Source: Bacteroidales bacterium (GTDB lineage Bacteria; Bacteroidota; Bacteroidia; Bacteroidales; GCA-2748055). Taken from it: a stretch of DNA of 64,000 nucleotides. The stretch spans positions 1 through 64,000 of the forward strand of contig JARGFM010000001.1 in NCBI GenBank assembly GCA_029210725.1, written 5' to 3'. The position numbers were made by a program, and so were the translations under genes. The notes under the pieces were generated by a model, which saw nothing but the letters and a program-made list of their open reading frames with translations, had not been told where the DNA came from and searched no databases. Shown here in pieces: positions 27,501 to 36,642 of the stretch (positions are counted from its first letter, which is position 1; each line of letters begins with the position of its first letter).

Positions 27501-28826
27501 CTGGATAGCCTGAAAGGGACCAGACTGGGAGAGGAACGGAAGAAAAAAGTCTATATGCCCGGAAAAATGTCCTCCTCCCCCCTGGAAGGCCGGACCCTCT
27601 ATTTCCCCTACCTGAGTGATGCATCCTATACCATAGCAGCCGTATGCCGCAGTTTCGGGATCAAGGCAGAATCACTTCCCATGCAAAACCAGGAAGATCT
27701 GGATCTGGCCCGCAAACACACTTCCGCAAGGGAATGCTTCCCCATGATCTGCACTACCGGAAGTTTCTTAAAGAAGCTGGGAGAACCGGACACCGATCCT
27801 GCCAGAGTCAGCTTTTTCATGCCCGATCATAACGGTCCCTGCCGTTTTGGCCAGTATAACCGCTTCCAGCGGGTCCTGTTCGACCGCCTGGGATATGACC
27901 AAACCGAAATTATCGCTCCCAGCAACGATGATTCTTACGAATCCATCTCCGGGGGTCATGGTTCCGAATTCCGGCTGAATTGCTGGAAAGGTTTTGTAGC
28001 CTTCGATATCATCCGGAAACTAAAACAGGAGCGCAAACCCTATGAACTGGTTCCCGGCAATACGGAGCAGGTCTACCAGCAGGCGCTGGCGGTCCTGTGT
28101 AACTGCCTGGAGAATCATGCCAAAGATCTGACCGATACCCTGGCCAGCATCGCCTATTCTTTCACTCAGATCCCCCTTTCCAACGGGAAACGCAAACCGG
28201 TGATTGCTGTTGTGGGGGAGATCTTTATGCGCGACAACGATTTCTGCAGTGCCCACCTGGTGAGAAGACTGGAAAAATTTGGTGCCGAAACCTGGATCGC
28301 TCCCTTTGCAGAATGGCTCTCCTATTCCACCATTCGCTACACCCGTGACAGCAAGTGGAAGGGCGATTTTAAAGGAGTCATCAAATCCAAACTCCAGGAG
28401 TACTTCCAGGAGCGGATTGCCGGAAAAATTGCCAGACCCTTCCACGGACTTTTCGACGAAGATAAGGAGGTAGCGGTAAAAGATATGCTGAATGCCTGTG
28501 GCCCCTATGTGCACCGTCATTACGACGGCGACCCGGCCCTGAACCTGGGCACCTCGGCTCTCCTGGCGGATAAAGGGATCTCGGGAATTGCCAACATATT
28601 GCCCTTCACCTGCATGCCCGGCACCCTGGTAGCCTCCGTTTCGGACCAGCTTCGCAAGGACAAGGGAAACATTCCTTACGTGAACATCGCCTACGACGGA
28701 CAGGAGGATTCCTCCATCGAACTGCGGCTCCAGGCCTTTATGCATCAGGCCTCCCAGTTCGCGGAAGAAAAGGGACTGACCTTGCCCGAAACAAAGCAGT
28801 GGGTCCTGAATGGCACGCACAAATAA
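24570..28826 (+). CDS. 2-hydroxyacyl-CoA dehydratase activase, double ATPase with DUF2229
   Basis: A 1418-residue protein of the BadF/BcrA/HgdC class. Two ASKHA ATPase domains lie in tandem: the first begins GFDIGSISINTVVMD (near residue 8) with CAAGTGSFLDQQ; the second begins GLDIGSLSTNVVLID (near 327) with CAAGTGSFLEEQ. The Cys of each CAAGTG is the iron-sulfur ligand in the family. A cysteine-rich segment FTCKACSNQCEIRR follows, then a DUF2229 region and an HgdB-like C-terminal part. Such proteins use ATP to drive low-potential electron transfer into a dehydratase; here activator and dehydratase-like parts are fused. It is monocistronic by context. The substrate is unknown. Confidence 0.9.
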   Translation: MKPTFLFGFDIGSISINTVVMDKNGKMIQDRYDYNHGKPFEKLKEILDDLEKSYSREQFGQISCTGTGGKLAAGLLGGTYVNEIVAQSTSVSRLYPEVRTIIEMGGEDSKLIFMDEVENNASRLSDFELNTLCAAGTGSFLDQQAKRIGISIEKEFGELSLQSEDPPRIAGRCSVFAKSDMIHLQQIATPVHDIVAGLCFAVARNFISSLGRGKTIRFPVMFQGGVSSNIGMVRAFRELLGARDGELLIPEHNTSMGAMGAVLHHMETGVSGAITYKGSTDLDHYIHGEKSRGKAFEPLTPPESDIRKDVYQIPESGEPYEVYLGLDIGSLSTNVVLIDDQNRVIARRYLPTASKPLEAIRRGMYEIYEEIGERVVVRGAGTTGSGRYLTGDFIGADLIRNEITAQATAAIAFDPEVDTIFEIGGQDSKYISIDKGVVVDFEMNKVCAAGTGSFLEEQAEKLDIHIIEEFGEMALGADKPAGLGDRCTVFMESDLNAFQQRGVEKENLVGGLAYSIVHNYIQKVVRKKRVGNHILFQGGVTNNRAVVAAFEKVTGKKIHIPPHFDVTGAIGAAMLARDHIKQNQLQTRFKGFDISKIPYTVDKFTCKACSNQCEIRRVRIEGENKPLFYGGRCEKWEMDERKGKGQDIPNYFEERIGMLTDGFQPGNDPKKPTIGILRGLMVFYQQFPYWSTFFKELGFNVIVSDETDNQTVKKALNKIVAETCFPVEVMHGHIYEMLEDQVDYIFTPFIINTKAEKDNPTSNCNCPWVQTVPFMVKASIPEEQRDRLLSPTLNFRYYGKVVEKELYDYFGKKFGLSRKQIVAAMQKADEKQDLFEERVKARGREVMASLPGDKECLVIIGRPYNTGDPALNLSMVEKLINLDVLPIPMDYLPLADEHITRDYNKMYWPNGQRILAAARIIARDDRIHGIYMGNFRCGPDSFLAHFVHEEMAGKPYMEIEIDEHGADAGMITRYEAFLDSLKGTRLGEERKKKVYMPGKMSSSPLEGRTLYFPYLSDASYTIAAVCRSFGIKAESLPMQNQEDLDLARKHTSARECFPMICTTGSFLKKLGEPDTDPARVSFFMPDHNGPCRFGQYNRFQRVLFDRLGYDQTEIIAPSNDDSYESISGGHGSEFRLNCWKGFVAFDIIRKLKQERKPYELVPGNTEQVYQQALAVLCNCLENHAKDLTDTLASIAYSFTQIPLSNGKRKPVIAVVGEIFMRDNDFCSAHLVRRLEKFGAETWIAPFAEWLSYSTIRYTRDSKWKGDFKGVIKSKLQEYFQERIAGKIARPFHGLFDEDKEVAVKDMLNACGPYVHRHYDGDPALNLGTSALLADKGISGIANILPFTCMPGTLVASVSDQLRKDKGNIPYVNIAYDGQEDSSIELRLQAFMHQASQFAEEKGLTLPETKQWVLNGTHK

Positions 28827-28934
28827 TAGCTCTTTTGCCCTGGATCAATGGAATTTTGAACTTCATGAAGCCTTAATTGTTGTTCAGATAAATTAGATTA
28901 AATTGCATCTGCTGATTTAATAAAACTAACTCCT

Positions 28935-29813
28935 ATGAAACGCCTTTTCCTTTTCCTGTCCCTGACAGCCATGATCTTCTCTTTCCAGGAGATACACTCC
29001 CAGAGTTTGCGGTCGCTGGTCAGGGATAAAATTCTGAATGATAACCTGGAAGCCCAGGCCAAAAGAGACAGCCTTAAGGCAGTAGAAGAGGGACGGGAAC
29101 CCGATAAATCGCCCAATACCACCATGAACCAGGTTTACCTCGATGCCCTGGGTCTGTCCGATAATGTTGAATATGAAACCACCTACTCCTTCGATGCCTA
29201 TATACAAATGGAAATCACCAACTATAATAAAAACGGCAAACTGGATGAAACGATGTTGTATGATAACTACCTGCATAAGAAGGAAGCCGATTATGCCATG
29301 GTGTTCAGGGATAACAACGATCAGTCGACCATCATTTTTGATACAAAAAACAGGGCCATGCTGATCCTGAGTGACAGCGACGGGGAAAAGACGGGCTTTG
29401 CCACCACCATCGATCCGGAGGCCGTAGCCGAACGGGTCGAAGAATATGCCGAGGAGGAAGAGGTGGATCTGGATGCCTACAGGCCTGTGAAAACAGGCAA
29501 AACAAAGAATATCCTGGGATACAGCTGCGACGAATACCTGGTTGAGGACGAGGAGACCACCGACCATATGTGGGTATCGGAGAAGCTGGGGAAAGAGATG
29601 CGCAAGGAGTGGATGAACAACCAGCAGACCTTTGGAACCATGTTTATCCACGCCTATTACCTCAATGGCATGGTGCTGGAGTATGACGCGACGGAAAAGG
29701 ATGGTGAAAGGAGCGTGATGCAGGTTACCAAAATCGACATGAACCACTCCCATTCCGTAAACACACGCGGTTACACCATCATGTCCATGAGGCAAAAATC
29801 TGACGAGGAGTAA
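28935..29813 (+). CDS. Exported DUF4412-like protein
   Basis: A 292-residue protein with a signal peptide (about 1-22). The mature part has an acidic stretch (VEEYAEEEEVDLDAY) and the pattern KTKNILGYSCDEYLVED, which resembles DUF4412-type proteins of Bacteroidota that fold as beta-rich periplasmic domains. No catalytic motif is visible. The next gene starts on the last base of its stop (TAATG), so the two are co-translated. Confidence 0.6.
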   Translation: MKRLFLFLSLTAMIFSFQEIHSQSLRSLVRDKILNDNLEAQAKRDSLKAVEEGREPDKSPNTTMNQVYLDALGLSDNVEYETTYSFDAYIQMEITNYNKNGKLDETMLYDNYLHKKEADYAMVFRDNNDQSTIIFDTKNRAMLILSDSDGEKTGFATTIDPEAVAERVEEYAEEEEVDLDAYRPVKTGKTKNILGYSCDEYLVEDEETTDHMWVSEKLGKEMRKEWMNNQQTFGTMFIHAYYLNGMVLEYDATEKDGERSVMQVTKIDMNHSHSVNTRGYTIMSMRQKSDEE

Positions 29814-30328
29814 TGGATTTCCCGTCCTTGCTGACCGAGATCCCGTCGGGAGTGGGGAAGGATCTGCTGATTGCTGAGGTAGTTAAATCCGAATCCCATT
29901 TCAGCCAACTGTATGATCTGGCTCTTCATGAAAAAGATCCCCTGGCCTGGAGGGCGGGCTGGATTCTGGACGGCAGCGATGAAAAGAGGCCGGAGCTGGC
30001 CCGCAAACATATTCCTGCCATCGTTGAGGCGCTCCCCACCCTGGAATCTTTGGGAACGCTCCGTTCACTGCTCAGATTGCTGAGCCGGCACGACATCCCG
30101 GAAGAAAAACAGGGCCTGCTCATCGATCTCTGCTTCGGCTACCTGCATTCCGAAAAATACCCGGTGGCCGTAAAGGCCCATGCCATGCAGATCATTTATA
30201 ATCATGTACGGATCTATCCCGAACTGAAGGTTGAATTTCTTAGCATCCTGGAGGATGAGGCCAAAAACAACAGTGCCGGATTTAAAGCCAGGGCCAGCAT
30301 CCTTATGAAACAGATGGAAAAGTTGTAA
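29813..30328 (+). CDS. Helical (HEAT-like) cytoplasmic protein, unknown function
   Basis: A 171-residue protein without signal peptide or membrane helix. It is almost entirely helical, with repeats of about 35 residues that resemble HEAT/armadillo units (for example FSQLYDLALHEKDPLAWRAG and VAVKAHAMQIIYNHVRIYPE). It overlaps the stop of the DUF4412-like gene by one base. I cannot name a family; a protein-binding scaffold role would be inference. Confidence 0.6.
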   Translation: MDFPSLLTEIPSGVGKDLLIAEVVKSESHFSQLYDLALHEKDPLAWRAGWILDGSDEKRPELARKHIPAIVEALPTLESLGTLRSLLRLLSRHDIPEEKQGLLIDLCFGYLHSEKYPVAVKAHAMQIIYNHVRIYPELKVEFLSILEDEAKNNSAGFKARASILMKQMEKL

Positions 30329-30367
30329 ATTCACCACCCAAATACCATTCACCGCATAAACATCAGT

Positions 30368-31075
30368 TTGTTGGAGATTCATTTCATCCTATATAAACCG
30401 GCTGTTCCCGGGAACATCGGATCTGCTGCCAGGGCCATCAAAACCATGGGTTTCAGCCACCTCCGTCTGATCGAGCCCTGCAAGCACCTGAATGATGAAG
30501 CGCTGATGCTGGCCCATGGATCACACGACATTCTCCAGTCTGCTCAGGTTTATGATGATTACGAAGCGGCCGTGGAAGACCTCGACCTGGTGATCTGCAC
30601 CACCGCCAAAGGGCGAACGGCCAAACATGAGTACCATTCCAGCAGGGAGATATTGTCCTTTCTGGAAAACAAGGCGGAATTTTTAAAAAAGGTGGGTATC
30701 CTTTTCGGAACAGAAGAGAGCGGGCTTCCCAATTCCCTGATCCTGAAATCGGATATGGCCATGAGTATTCCCATGGCAGGTCCCTACCCTTCCCTAAATC
30801 TGGCCCAGTCGGTCATGATCGCCGCCTACGAATTATCTCCCCTGAATCCCCTGGATAAACCGGGAGCCCCTCTTTTCAAATCGGGCGAAGGGTGGGCCAC
30901 CCTGAAAAAACAAACTGAGCAGCTGCTCAGCAGCTCCGGAATCCCGGCAGGCAGTCCGCTCTACCACCGCATTATGGAACGAATGGCCACCGTGGGGGCC
31001 AGGGATATTCCCCTGTTTCTTTCGGTCCTTTCACGCATCCAAAACAACTCAACATGGGACCCCGGCACATCCTGA
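30368..31075 (+). CDS. SpoU/TrmH-family RNA 2'-O-methyltransferase, TrmJ-like
   Basis: A 235-residue SPOUT-class methyltransferase. The opening FILYKPAVPGNIGSAARAIK, the central GTEESGLPN motif and the C-terminal IPMAGPYPSLNLAQSVMIAA knot motif match TrmJ-like enzymes that methylate position 32 of tRNAs. There is no ATG; TTG at 30368 (or 30371) is the start. The end overlaps the glycosyltransferase gene by 22 bp. Confidence 0.88.
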   Translation: MLEIHFILYKPAVPGNIGSAARAIKTMGFSHLRLIEPCKHLNDEALMLAHGSHDILQSAQVYDDYEAAVEDLDLVICTTAKGRTAKHEYHSSREILSFLENKAEFLKKVGILFGTEESGLPNSLILKSDMAMSIPMAGPYPSLNLAQSVMIAAYELSPLNPLDKPGAPLFKSGEGWATLKKQTEQLLSSSGIPAGSPLYHRIMERMATVGARDIPLFLSVLSRIQNNSTWDPGTS

Positions 31076-32046
31076 TCGTATACCCCGGTAAAATTCCCAC
31101 TCCCAAATACGGAGGCACCAGCAGGGACATCTGGTACCTGGGAAAGGAGCTGATAAACATGGGACACCGGATCACTTTCCTGGTGGCCCGGGGATCGGTT
31201 TGTGACTTTGCCAGGGTGGTTTATTTCAATCCCGACGAACCCCTGGCCAGTCAGATTCCCGAAGATGTGGACCTGGTCCATTCGCATATCCCTTTGTGGG
31301 AACCTCTTCCGAAGCCCTATATGATCACCCTTCATGGCAACTCCACCGATAAACGGGAATTTGATATCAACACCACCTTTATCTCCCGCGATCATGCCGC
31401 CCGCTTCGGAAGTGAGGTTTTTGTCTACAATGGTCTGGGATTAGAGGAGTATGGGAAACCGGAACTCGACAAGCCCCGCAGCTATCTGCACTTTCTCGGT
31501 AAAGCCGCCTGGCGGGTCAAAAACCTCAAGGCCTGTATGAGCATAGCCAGGAAATCGGGCCACACCCTGAGGGTCCTGGGGGGGTACCGGGTCAACCTGA
31601 AGATGGGCCTGCGAATCACGCTTGATCCCCGTATCCGCTTTGAAGGCATGGTGGGCGGAGAGAAGAAGAATCGCCTGATAAACGGCTCCAAGGCCCTGCT
31701 CTTCCCCGTAAGGTGGAACGAACCCATGGGACTGGCCGTGGTGGAGAGCCTCTATTTTGGCTGCCCGGTCTTTGGGACCCCCTATGGGGCCCTTCCCGAA
31801 CTGGTGACCCCTGAATTCGGATTCCTCAGTTCTAAGGAATCCGAGCTGGTGAAAGCCCTCAGGCATGTGGATGCCTACGACCGAAAGTGCTGCCACGAGT
31901 ATGTCTGCGACAATTTTGCTTCGATCCACATGGCCCGTAATTTTCTGCCCCTCTATGAGAAAGTACTCAACGGGGAAGCACTCAATCTCGTCCCTCCCCG
32001 GCTGCTTGACCCGGATCCGCCCCGGTTTCTTCCCTGGTATAGCTAG
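31054..32046 (+). CDS. Glycosyltransferase, GT4-type (GT-B fold)
   Basis: A 330-residue transferase. The N-terminal half has the glycine-rich acceptor loop PTPKYGGTSRDIWYLGKEL, and the C-terminal half has the donor-sugar motif FPVRWNEPMGLAVVESLYFG with the E-x7-E pattern of GT4. The chain is short for the family and lacks a membrane segment. It overlaps the RNA methyltransferase gene by 22 bp. Donor and acceptor cannot be assigned. Confidence 0.85.
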   Translation: MGPRHILIVYPGKIPTPKYGGTSRDIWYLGKELINMGHRITFLVARGSVCDFARVVYFNPDEPLASQIPEDVDLVHSHIPLWEPLPKPYMITLHGNSTDKREFDINTTFISRDHAARFGSEVFVYNGLGLEEYGKPELDKPRSYLHFLGKAAWRVKNLKACMSIARKSGHTLRVLGGYRVNLKMGLRITLDPRIRFEGMVGGEKKNRLINGSKALLFPVRWNEPMGLAVVESLYFGCPVFGTPYGALPELVTPEFGFLSSKESELVKALRHVDAYDRKCCHEYVCDNFASIHMARNFLPLYEKVLNGEALNLVPPRLLDPDPPRFLPWYS

Positions 32047-32081
32047 CCTGATCCAAACAGAGCCTGCAGCCCGCCCGGAAG

Positions 32082-33485
32082 CTACCAGTCGACCCGGTTA
32101 AAGTCGGGACCGTACTTTTCCACCAGATAGGTATTATGCGACTGATCGGAAGTGGCCCCGATATCCAGGGAAGGAGCGTAGGTGCCTTTCGAATCCCGGT
32201 AAGCATTCATCAGAGCTACCAGCTCTTTCACCTTCTCCGGCTGTTCGTGATACAGGTTCCTCTTTTCTCCCGGATCACTCTTCAGATTAAAGAGCAACGT
32301 ATCATGGGGTGCCACTGCCTTTTTCCAGTTGCCCCCTGAAAATCCTTCATAGGGCAGTTTCAGCTTCCAGTCGCCGTTCCGGTAGCCCTGCAGCTCGGCC
32401 CCGTCGTAGTACAGGAACTCCCTGCCCACCCGTTTGCCCGATCCATCCAGCACTTTCAGAAGACTCTCGCCGTCATAGTCCCGGTCCGAAGGCAAGTCCG
32501 TAGCCGCAATCCCGGCAAAGGTGGGGAACCAGTCCATCATCAGGGCCATATCTTCGTACACAGATCCCGCCTCAATCACCTCCGGCCACATGGCCAGCGT
32601 AGGCACCCGCTGTCCCCCTTCAAAGGTATATTGCTTGCCTTCCCTCAGATTACCAGCGCTGCCCCCATGCTCCCGCATGGCCAGCCAGGGACCATTGTCG
32701 CTGGAAAAGACCACCAGGGTGTTCCGGAGTACTCCCTGCTCCTCCAGCTTTTTCAGCACCTCCCCCACACTCCAGTCGATCTCCTCGATCACATCGGTAT
32801 AGAGGCCATGGCCCGAGCGGCCGTCAAACTCCGGCGAAGCATAGATGGGCACATGCGGCATGGAATGGGCCAGGTAGAGATAAAAGGGAGCCTCGGCATG
32901 GCGCTCAATAAAATCGCAGGCCTTCTCCGTATAGGTCCTGGTGGTGAAGTGCTGATCGGGACGGTATTCAGCCACCTCGTTCCCTTCCATATAGACCGCG
33001 CTGTGCATATCATTGCTGTAGGGGATCCCGAAATATTCGTCGAATCCCCTCTGCAGGGGAAGGAACTTTTCCCGGTGGCCCAGGTGCCATTTCCCCACGA
33101 TGCCTGTCGCATAGCCTTTCGATTTCAACAAATCGGCCGTGGTGATCTCCTCCAGCGGCATCCCCGTAAAGGAGCGAGGAAAAAATACCGAGTTGATCCC
33201 CATCCGCTGAGGGATCCTTCCGGTCAGAAGAGCCGCCCGGGAGGGCGAGCAAACGGGAGAGGCAGAATAGAACTCGGTAAACTTCATCCCCTCTTCGGCC
33301 ATACGGTCGATATGGGGGGTCCGGATCACTTCATTTCCGAAACAGCCCAGGTCGCCGTAACCTAGGTCATCGCAATAGATCACCACTATATTGGGAAGTG
33401 ATCCGGAAAGGGTTTCGGGCTCAGGAAGGGTACAGGCACTGAAAAAAGTCAGGAAGGTCAATAAGAAAAAAGTAAAATGTTTCAT
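32082..33485 (-). CDS. Arylsulfatase-type sulfatase (S1 family), lipoprotein
   Basis: A 467-residue sulfatase. ATG 33485 gives a lipoprotein signal peptide with lipobox FSAC (Cys18). The metal-binding start NIVVIYCDDLGYGDLG and the activation site CSPSRAALLTGR follow, where Cys79 would be turned into formylglycine. The HxPH-like AHSMPHVP and FSSDNGP motifs are also in place. It would need an anaerobic-type sulfatase-maturing enzyme, which is not in the window. It would remove sulfate esters from polysaccharides or similar. It lies behind an alpha/beta hydrolase gene that ends 47 bp upstream. Confidence 0.93.
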   Translation of the reverse strand: MKHFTFFLLTFLTFFSACTLPEPETLSGSLPNIVVIYCDDLGYGDLGCFGNEVIRTPHIDRMAEEGMKFTEFYSASPVCSPSRAALLTGRIPQRMGINSVFFPRSFTGMPLEEITTADLLKSKGYATGIVGKWHLGHREKFLPLQRGFDEYFGIPYSNDMHSAVYMEGNEVAEYRPDQHFTTRTYTEKACDFIERHAEAPFYLYLAHSMPHVPIYASPEFDGRSGHGLYTDVIEEIDWSVGEVLKKLEEQGVLRNTLVVFSSDNGPWLAMREHGGSAGNLREGKQYTFEGGQRVPTLAMWPEVIEAGSVYEDMALMMDWFPTFAGIAATDLPSDRDYDGESLLKVLDGSGKRVGREFLYYDGAELQGYRNGDWKLKLPYEGFSGGNWKKAVAPHDTLLFNLKSDPGEKRNLYHEQPEKVKELVALMNAYRDSKGTYAPSLDIGATSDQSHNTYLVEKYGPDFNRVDW

Positions 33486-33531
33486 GGGTCTTCGTTTATA
33501 AAGTTTTTTCAGAAAAAGTACTGCCATCCAT

Positions 33532-35943
33532 TTAGTTTCCGGTGAAACCAAGCTGGTCGAGCAAAAGCGTCCCCTTCTCCTCTGCATCAAATACAAAACA
33601 AATGGAACGGATGCTTTGGGGAGGAAGCACTTCCCCTTCCGCGCTTTTAAACTGCTCAAGCGGTATGGAGATATACTGAAGAATTACTTCCGATTCGGGA
33701 TCTTTCCAGAAAAGCCTGGATTTAAATACTTCCGGCTTCAGGGCGGGCTGGAGCTTATGGTAATCCCCGAGCCTCACCGAATATTCAATGCCCGATGTAT
33801 CGGTAAGCAGCAGCGAAAAATCAATGGGTTCCGGATCCGCTTCTTCGGAATCCTGGCCGGAATCTGTTTCTTCTGCATCCTGACCGGAATCCGGACCTTC
33901 AGAATCCTGGTCTTCCATATCCGCTTCTTCCATATCCTGATTTTCGGAATCCACTCCGGAGTCCTCCATTCGCTTTCCCGGATCCATCTGCGCATCGGCC
34001 GCCAGAAAGGTGAGTGCCAGGCTTCCTTCCAGTCCGGATGTAAACGAACTGTCAAGCAGGATCCGGTAATTCCCGGGAATCGAATCCTCCTCATTGTTCC
34101 AACCCAGAAAAACCGCATTGTTCCGATAATCTCCCCACTTTTTTGGGATTCTCCCCTCCTTCCAGAGTGCCAGTCCGGATGCCAGGATGGAATCCACCCC
34201 GCTGGTCCCGGTGCTCAGATCCAGGTCCTCTTCAAACTCACAAAGGATCCTGGCCGATGATTCATGAAACTGGTTCAGATGGACCAGATCGGGCAGCCAG
34301 GCACGTCCCGCCCGGTAATCCCTGAACAGGGGCAGGTAGCCGCTACCGGGATGCAAGCTCTCCAGAACAAAAGCGGTGAGATACACCAGGGCCACCTGTT
34401 CCTGCTGTTTTGCCGGAATAATGGCTTTCCTGTTCAGCAGGAGTTTGTTGGGATAGCCATTATCAAACAATCCCCAGCTCTGGTTAAACTGCCCGTGATT
34501 GGCCCCGTGCAAATAAAGCCCGGAAGCGAAGTGGTATGCCGAATCATTAAACTGCACCCTTCGCATCTGCCTCAGTCCGTCGAAACTTCTCATATCCCCG
34601 TCCATGGAACCATGAATGGTAAAATAGTTCAAATTCTCAACCGGGGTAGGTATTCCGGCCGGGGAATACTGTCCGTCAACCGGGGCAATGGCAGCAATTC
34701 CACGGATACCAAAATGGAAATCAAACAACTCTTTTGCATTGTCCGGATAGAAGGGCAGGCCATTGAAACAGGCAGCCACGCTCGCCGCCTCCCCTCCCCT
34801 GGAGTGGCCGATCAGCACCACCCGGTCCAGATCCACCTGTCCGTAAAAAAGCGCCGTGTCGCACGCATTCCATTCCCTCCACTGTTCGAGGTGTTTTAAC
34901 AGGAGCCATCCCCGGCAGTCGTTCTCTGTTTTCAGACCCTTGCTGAAATCGGACCAGGCTCCGTTCAGGAAATTTTCATCCACCGAGACTGCAATGATTC
35001 CATGGCTGGCAAAATGCCTGCCCAGGTATGCATATCCGGGATCCGAAAAATCGCGGTCCAGGTGATTTCCGTGAACCATCAGCACCAGGGGGAAGGGCCC
35101 CTCGCCTTCCGGGTACCAGACCCTTCCGTTCAGTGCCAGCGAATCGGGCCCCATTTTCCAGTAAAGCGTTCTCAGTTTACCCGAAAGTTTTTCCCAGCCA
35201 TCCAGAAAATGGTGCCCATCCACCGGCCGAGTTTTCAGGCGGGCCAGGGACCCGTATTCTTTGCGGGGCTTATCCTTTCCCCAACCATAAAAAAGAGAAT
35301 CGATTGCAAAGGGTCCCGCCTGCGAAGGATCATCTCCCCGGATCACTTCCGGAAGATGGCTGGCCTCCATGGCCCATGCTTTTACCTCCCCGCTTGCCTT
35401 CCCGGGATAGAGCAGGAAGCTCCATCCAAAAATAAAAAGAGCCGCTCCCACAGACAGAAATACCAGGGTCAGCACCTTTCTCACTTTGCTTAAAGCCGTC
35501 CAGCGGCCTCCGGAAAGATTGTAAAAGCCTGCTCCAAGAAAAGAACCCGAAAGAATCAGGAACAGTGCCAGTACCAGTTTTGTCTTTTCAGGGAAGCCGA
35601 AAAGAAAAAACACAAAAAAGAAGGCCCCGAAGAAGATCCAACTCTGTTTTTCAGGAAGGAGTTTTACCAGATTGATCCCCAGGCGCACACCCAGCCCGGA
35701 AAGCAAAGCCAGTCCGGGATAAAACAGAAGCGCAGCCAGGAATATCCCCACATGCAGCTCTCCGATAAAATCAACGGCCATTCCTGCCATAAACAGACCT
35801 ATAATACTCAGAATGGCGAACGCGGCCCACTTCCAGTGCCCCGGAGCCAGGACACTGACTTCCAGTATCCATTTGCGGACTTTTGCCAGCTGAAAGCGGA
35901 TGCGCCCAAGCAGATTGTTCAGGGAGGTGCGAAATTTCATCAT
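33532..35943 (-). CDS. Membrane-anchored alpha/beta hydrolase
   Basis: An 803-residue protein (ATG 35943; an in-frame TTG lies 15 nt earlier). The first 190 residues contain about five membrane helices. An alpha/beta hydrolase domain follows, with the oxyanion segment LVLMVHGNHLDRD and the nucleophile elbow GHSRGGE; a candidate His lies in LHGANHGQFN. The C-terminal third is beta-rich, interrupted by a very acidic low-complexity linker (SGQDAEETDSGQDSEEADPE) encoded at about 33830-33990. Substrate unknown; pairing with the sulfatase behind it suggests envelope or polysaccharide ester cleavage, which is inference. Confidence 0.75.
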   Translation of the reverse strand: MMKFRTSLNNLLGRIRFQLAKVRKWILEVSVLAPGHWKWAAFAILSIIGLFMAGMAVDFIGELHVGIFLAALLFYPGLALLSGLGVRLGINLVKLLPEKQSWIFFGAFFFVFFLFGFPEKTKLVLALFLILSGSFLGAGFYNLSGGRWTALSKVRKVLTLVFLSVGAALFIFGWSFLLYPGKASGEVKAWAMEASHLPEVIRGDDPSQAGPFAIDSLFYGWGKDKPRKEYGSLARLKTRPVDGHHFLDGWEKLSGKLRTLYWKMGPDSLALNGRVWYPEGEGPFPLVLMVHGNHLDRDFSDPGYAYLGRHFASHGIIAVSVDENFLNGAWSDFSKGLKTENDCRGWLLLKHLEQWREWNACDTALFYGQVDLDRVVLIGHSRGGEAASVAACFNGLPFYPDNAKELFDFHFGIRGIAAIAPVDGQYSPAGIPTPVENLNYFTIHGSMDGDMRSFDGLRQMRRVQFNDSAYHFASGLYLHGANHGQFNQSWGLFDNGYPNKLLLNRKAIIPAKQQEQVALVYLTAFVLESLHPGSGYLPLFRDYRAGRAWLPDLVHLNQFHESSARILCEFEEDLDLSTGTSGVDSILASGLALWKEGRIPKKWGDYRNNAVFLGWNNEEDSIPGNYRILLDSSFTSGLEGSLALTFLAADAQMDPGKRMEDSGVDSENQDMEEADMEDQDSEGPDSGQDAEETDSGQDSEEADPEPIDFSLLLTDTSGIEYSVRLGDYHKLQPALKPEVFKSRLFWKDPESEVILQYISIPLEQFKSAEGEVLPPQSIRSICFVFDAEEKGTLLLDQLGFTGN

Positions 35944-35977
35944 GGGTTTTAATTTCAAGTTACTAATTTTAGTGCAG

Positions 35978-36637
35978 ATGGAAAGCGCTGATCAGAAATA
36001 CCTCCGCTCCCTGATTTCCGAAGGGGAGCACCAGCAACTCGATTTCAAGTTCGAAATCAACGATGCCCGGAAAATCGCCCGGACCCTCTCTGCTTTTTCA
36101 AACACGGACGGGGGAAGCTTACTGATCGGTGTCAAGGATAACGGCCGGATCCGCGGGATACAATCCGATGAAGAGTATTACATGGCAGAGTCGGCCGCCA
36201 CCCTGTACTGCAGGCCGGAAGTGCTTTTCGAATCCCGGAATTACCTGATAGAGGGAAAAAATGTCCTGAAAATCTACATCCCCCCGGTAAGCCGCAAACC
36301 CGTCTATGCCCGAGACCATAATAACCGGTGGATGGCCTATATCCGGGTTAAGGATGAAAACATCCTGGCAGATGTGGTCAGGCTGGAAGTCTGGAAGGAG
36401 GAGCATAAAAAGCGGGGCAAACTCCTGGAATTCACTCAGAAAGAAGAGTTTCTACTGAAATACCTGGAAAACATCCCGGGATCCGGCCTGGGAAAGATTC
36501 AGAAAGATACCGGCTTTCCGAGAAAAGAGCTGGTTTCCCTGCTGACCAAACTGGTTCTTTTTGATGTGGTTGAAATGCAGTTGCGGGAAGGAACGAACCG
36601 CTTCCTTCTGAAGGAAAGACCGGGCGAATCCCTTTAG
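35978..36637 (+). CDS. AlbA_2 (Schlafen-like) domain protein
   Basis: A 219-residue protein. Residues about 5-130 match the AlbA_2 domain (EGEHQQLDFKFEI ... FSNTDGGSLLIGVKDNGRI), found in putative ATP- or nucleic-acid-binding proteins, and the C-terminal 60 residues look like a winged helix (EFLLKYLENIPGSGLGKIQK). ATG 35978 is chosen because conserved sequence starts there; the frame is open upstream into the divergent hydrolase gene. It is probably a DNA-binding regulator. Start codons of the two divergent genes are only 34 bp apart. Confidence 0.75.
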   Translation: MESADQKYLRSLISEGEHQQLDFKFEINDARKIARTLSAFSNTDGGSLLIGVKDNGRIRGIQSDEEYYMAESAATLYCRPEVLFESRNYLIEGKNVLKIYIPPVSRKPVYARDHNNRWMAYIRVKDENILADVVRLEVWKEEHKKRGKLLEFTQKEEFLLKYLENIPGSGLGKIQKDTGFPRKELVSLLTKLVLFDVVEMQLREGTNRFLLKERPGESL

Positions 36638-36642
36638 CCGGA

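Noticed and set aside
35900-35977. Longer N-terminus for the AlbA_2 protein
   Set aside because: The extension overlaps the start of the divergent hydrolase gene and is not conserved-looking; ATG 35978 directly precedes the domain.
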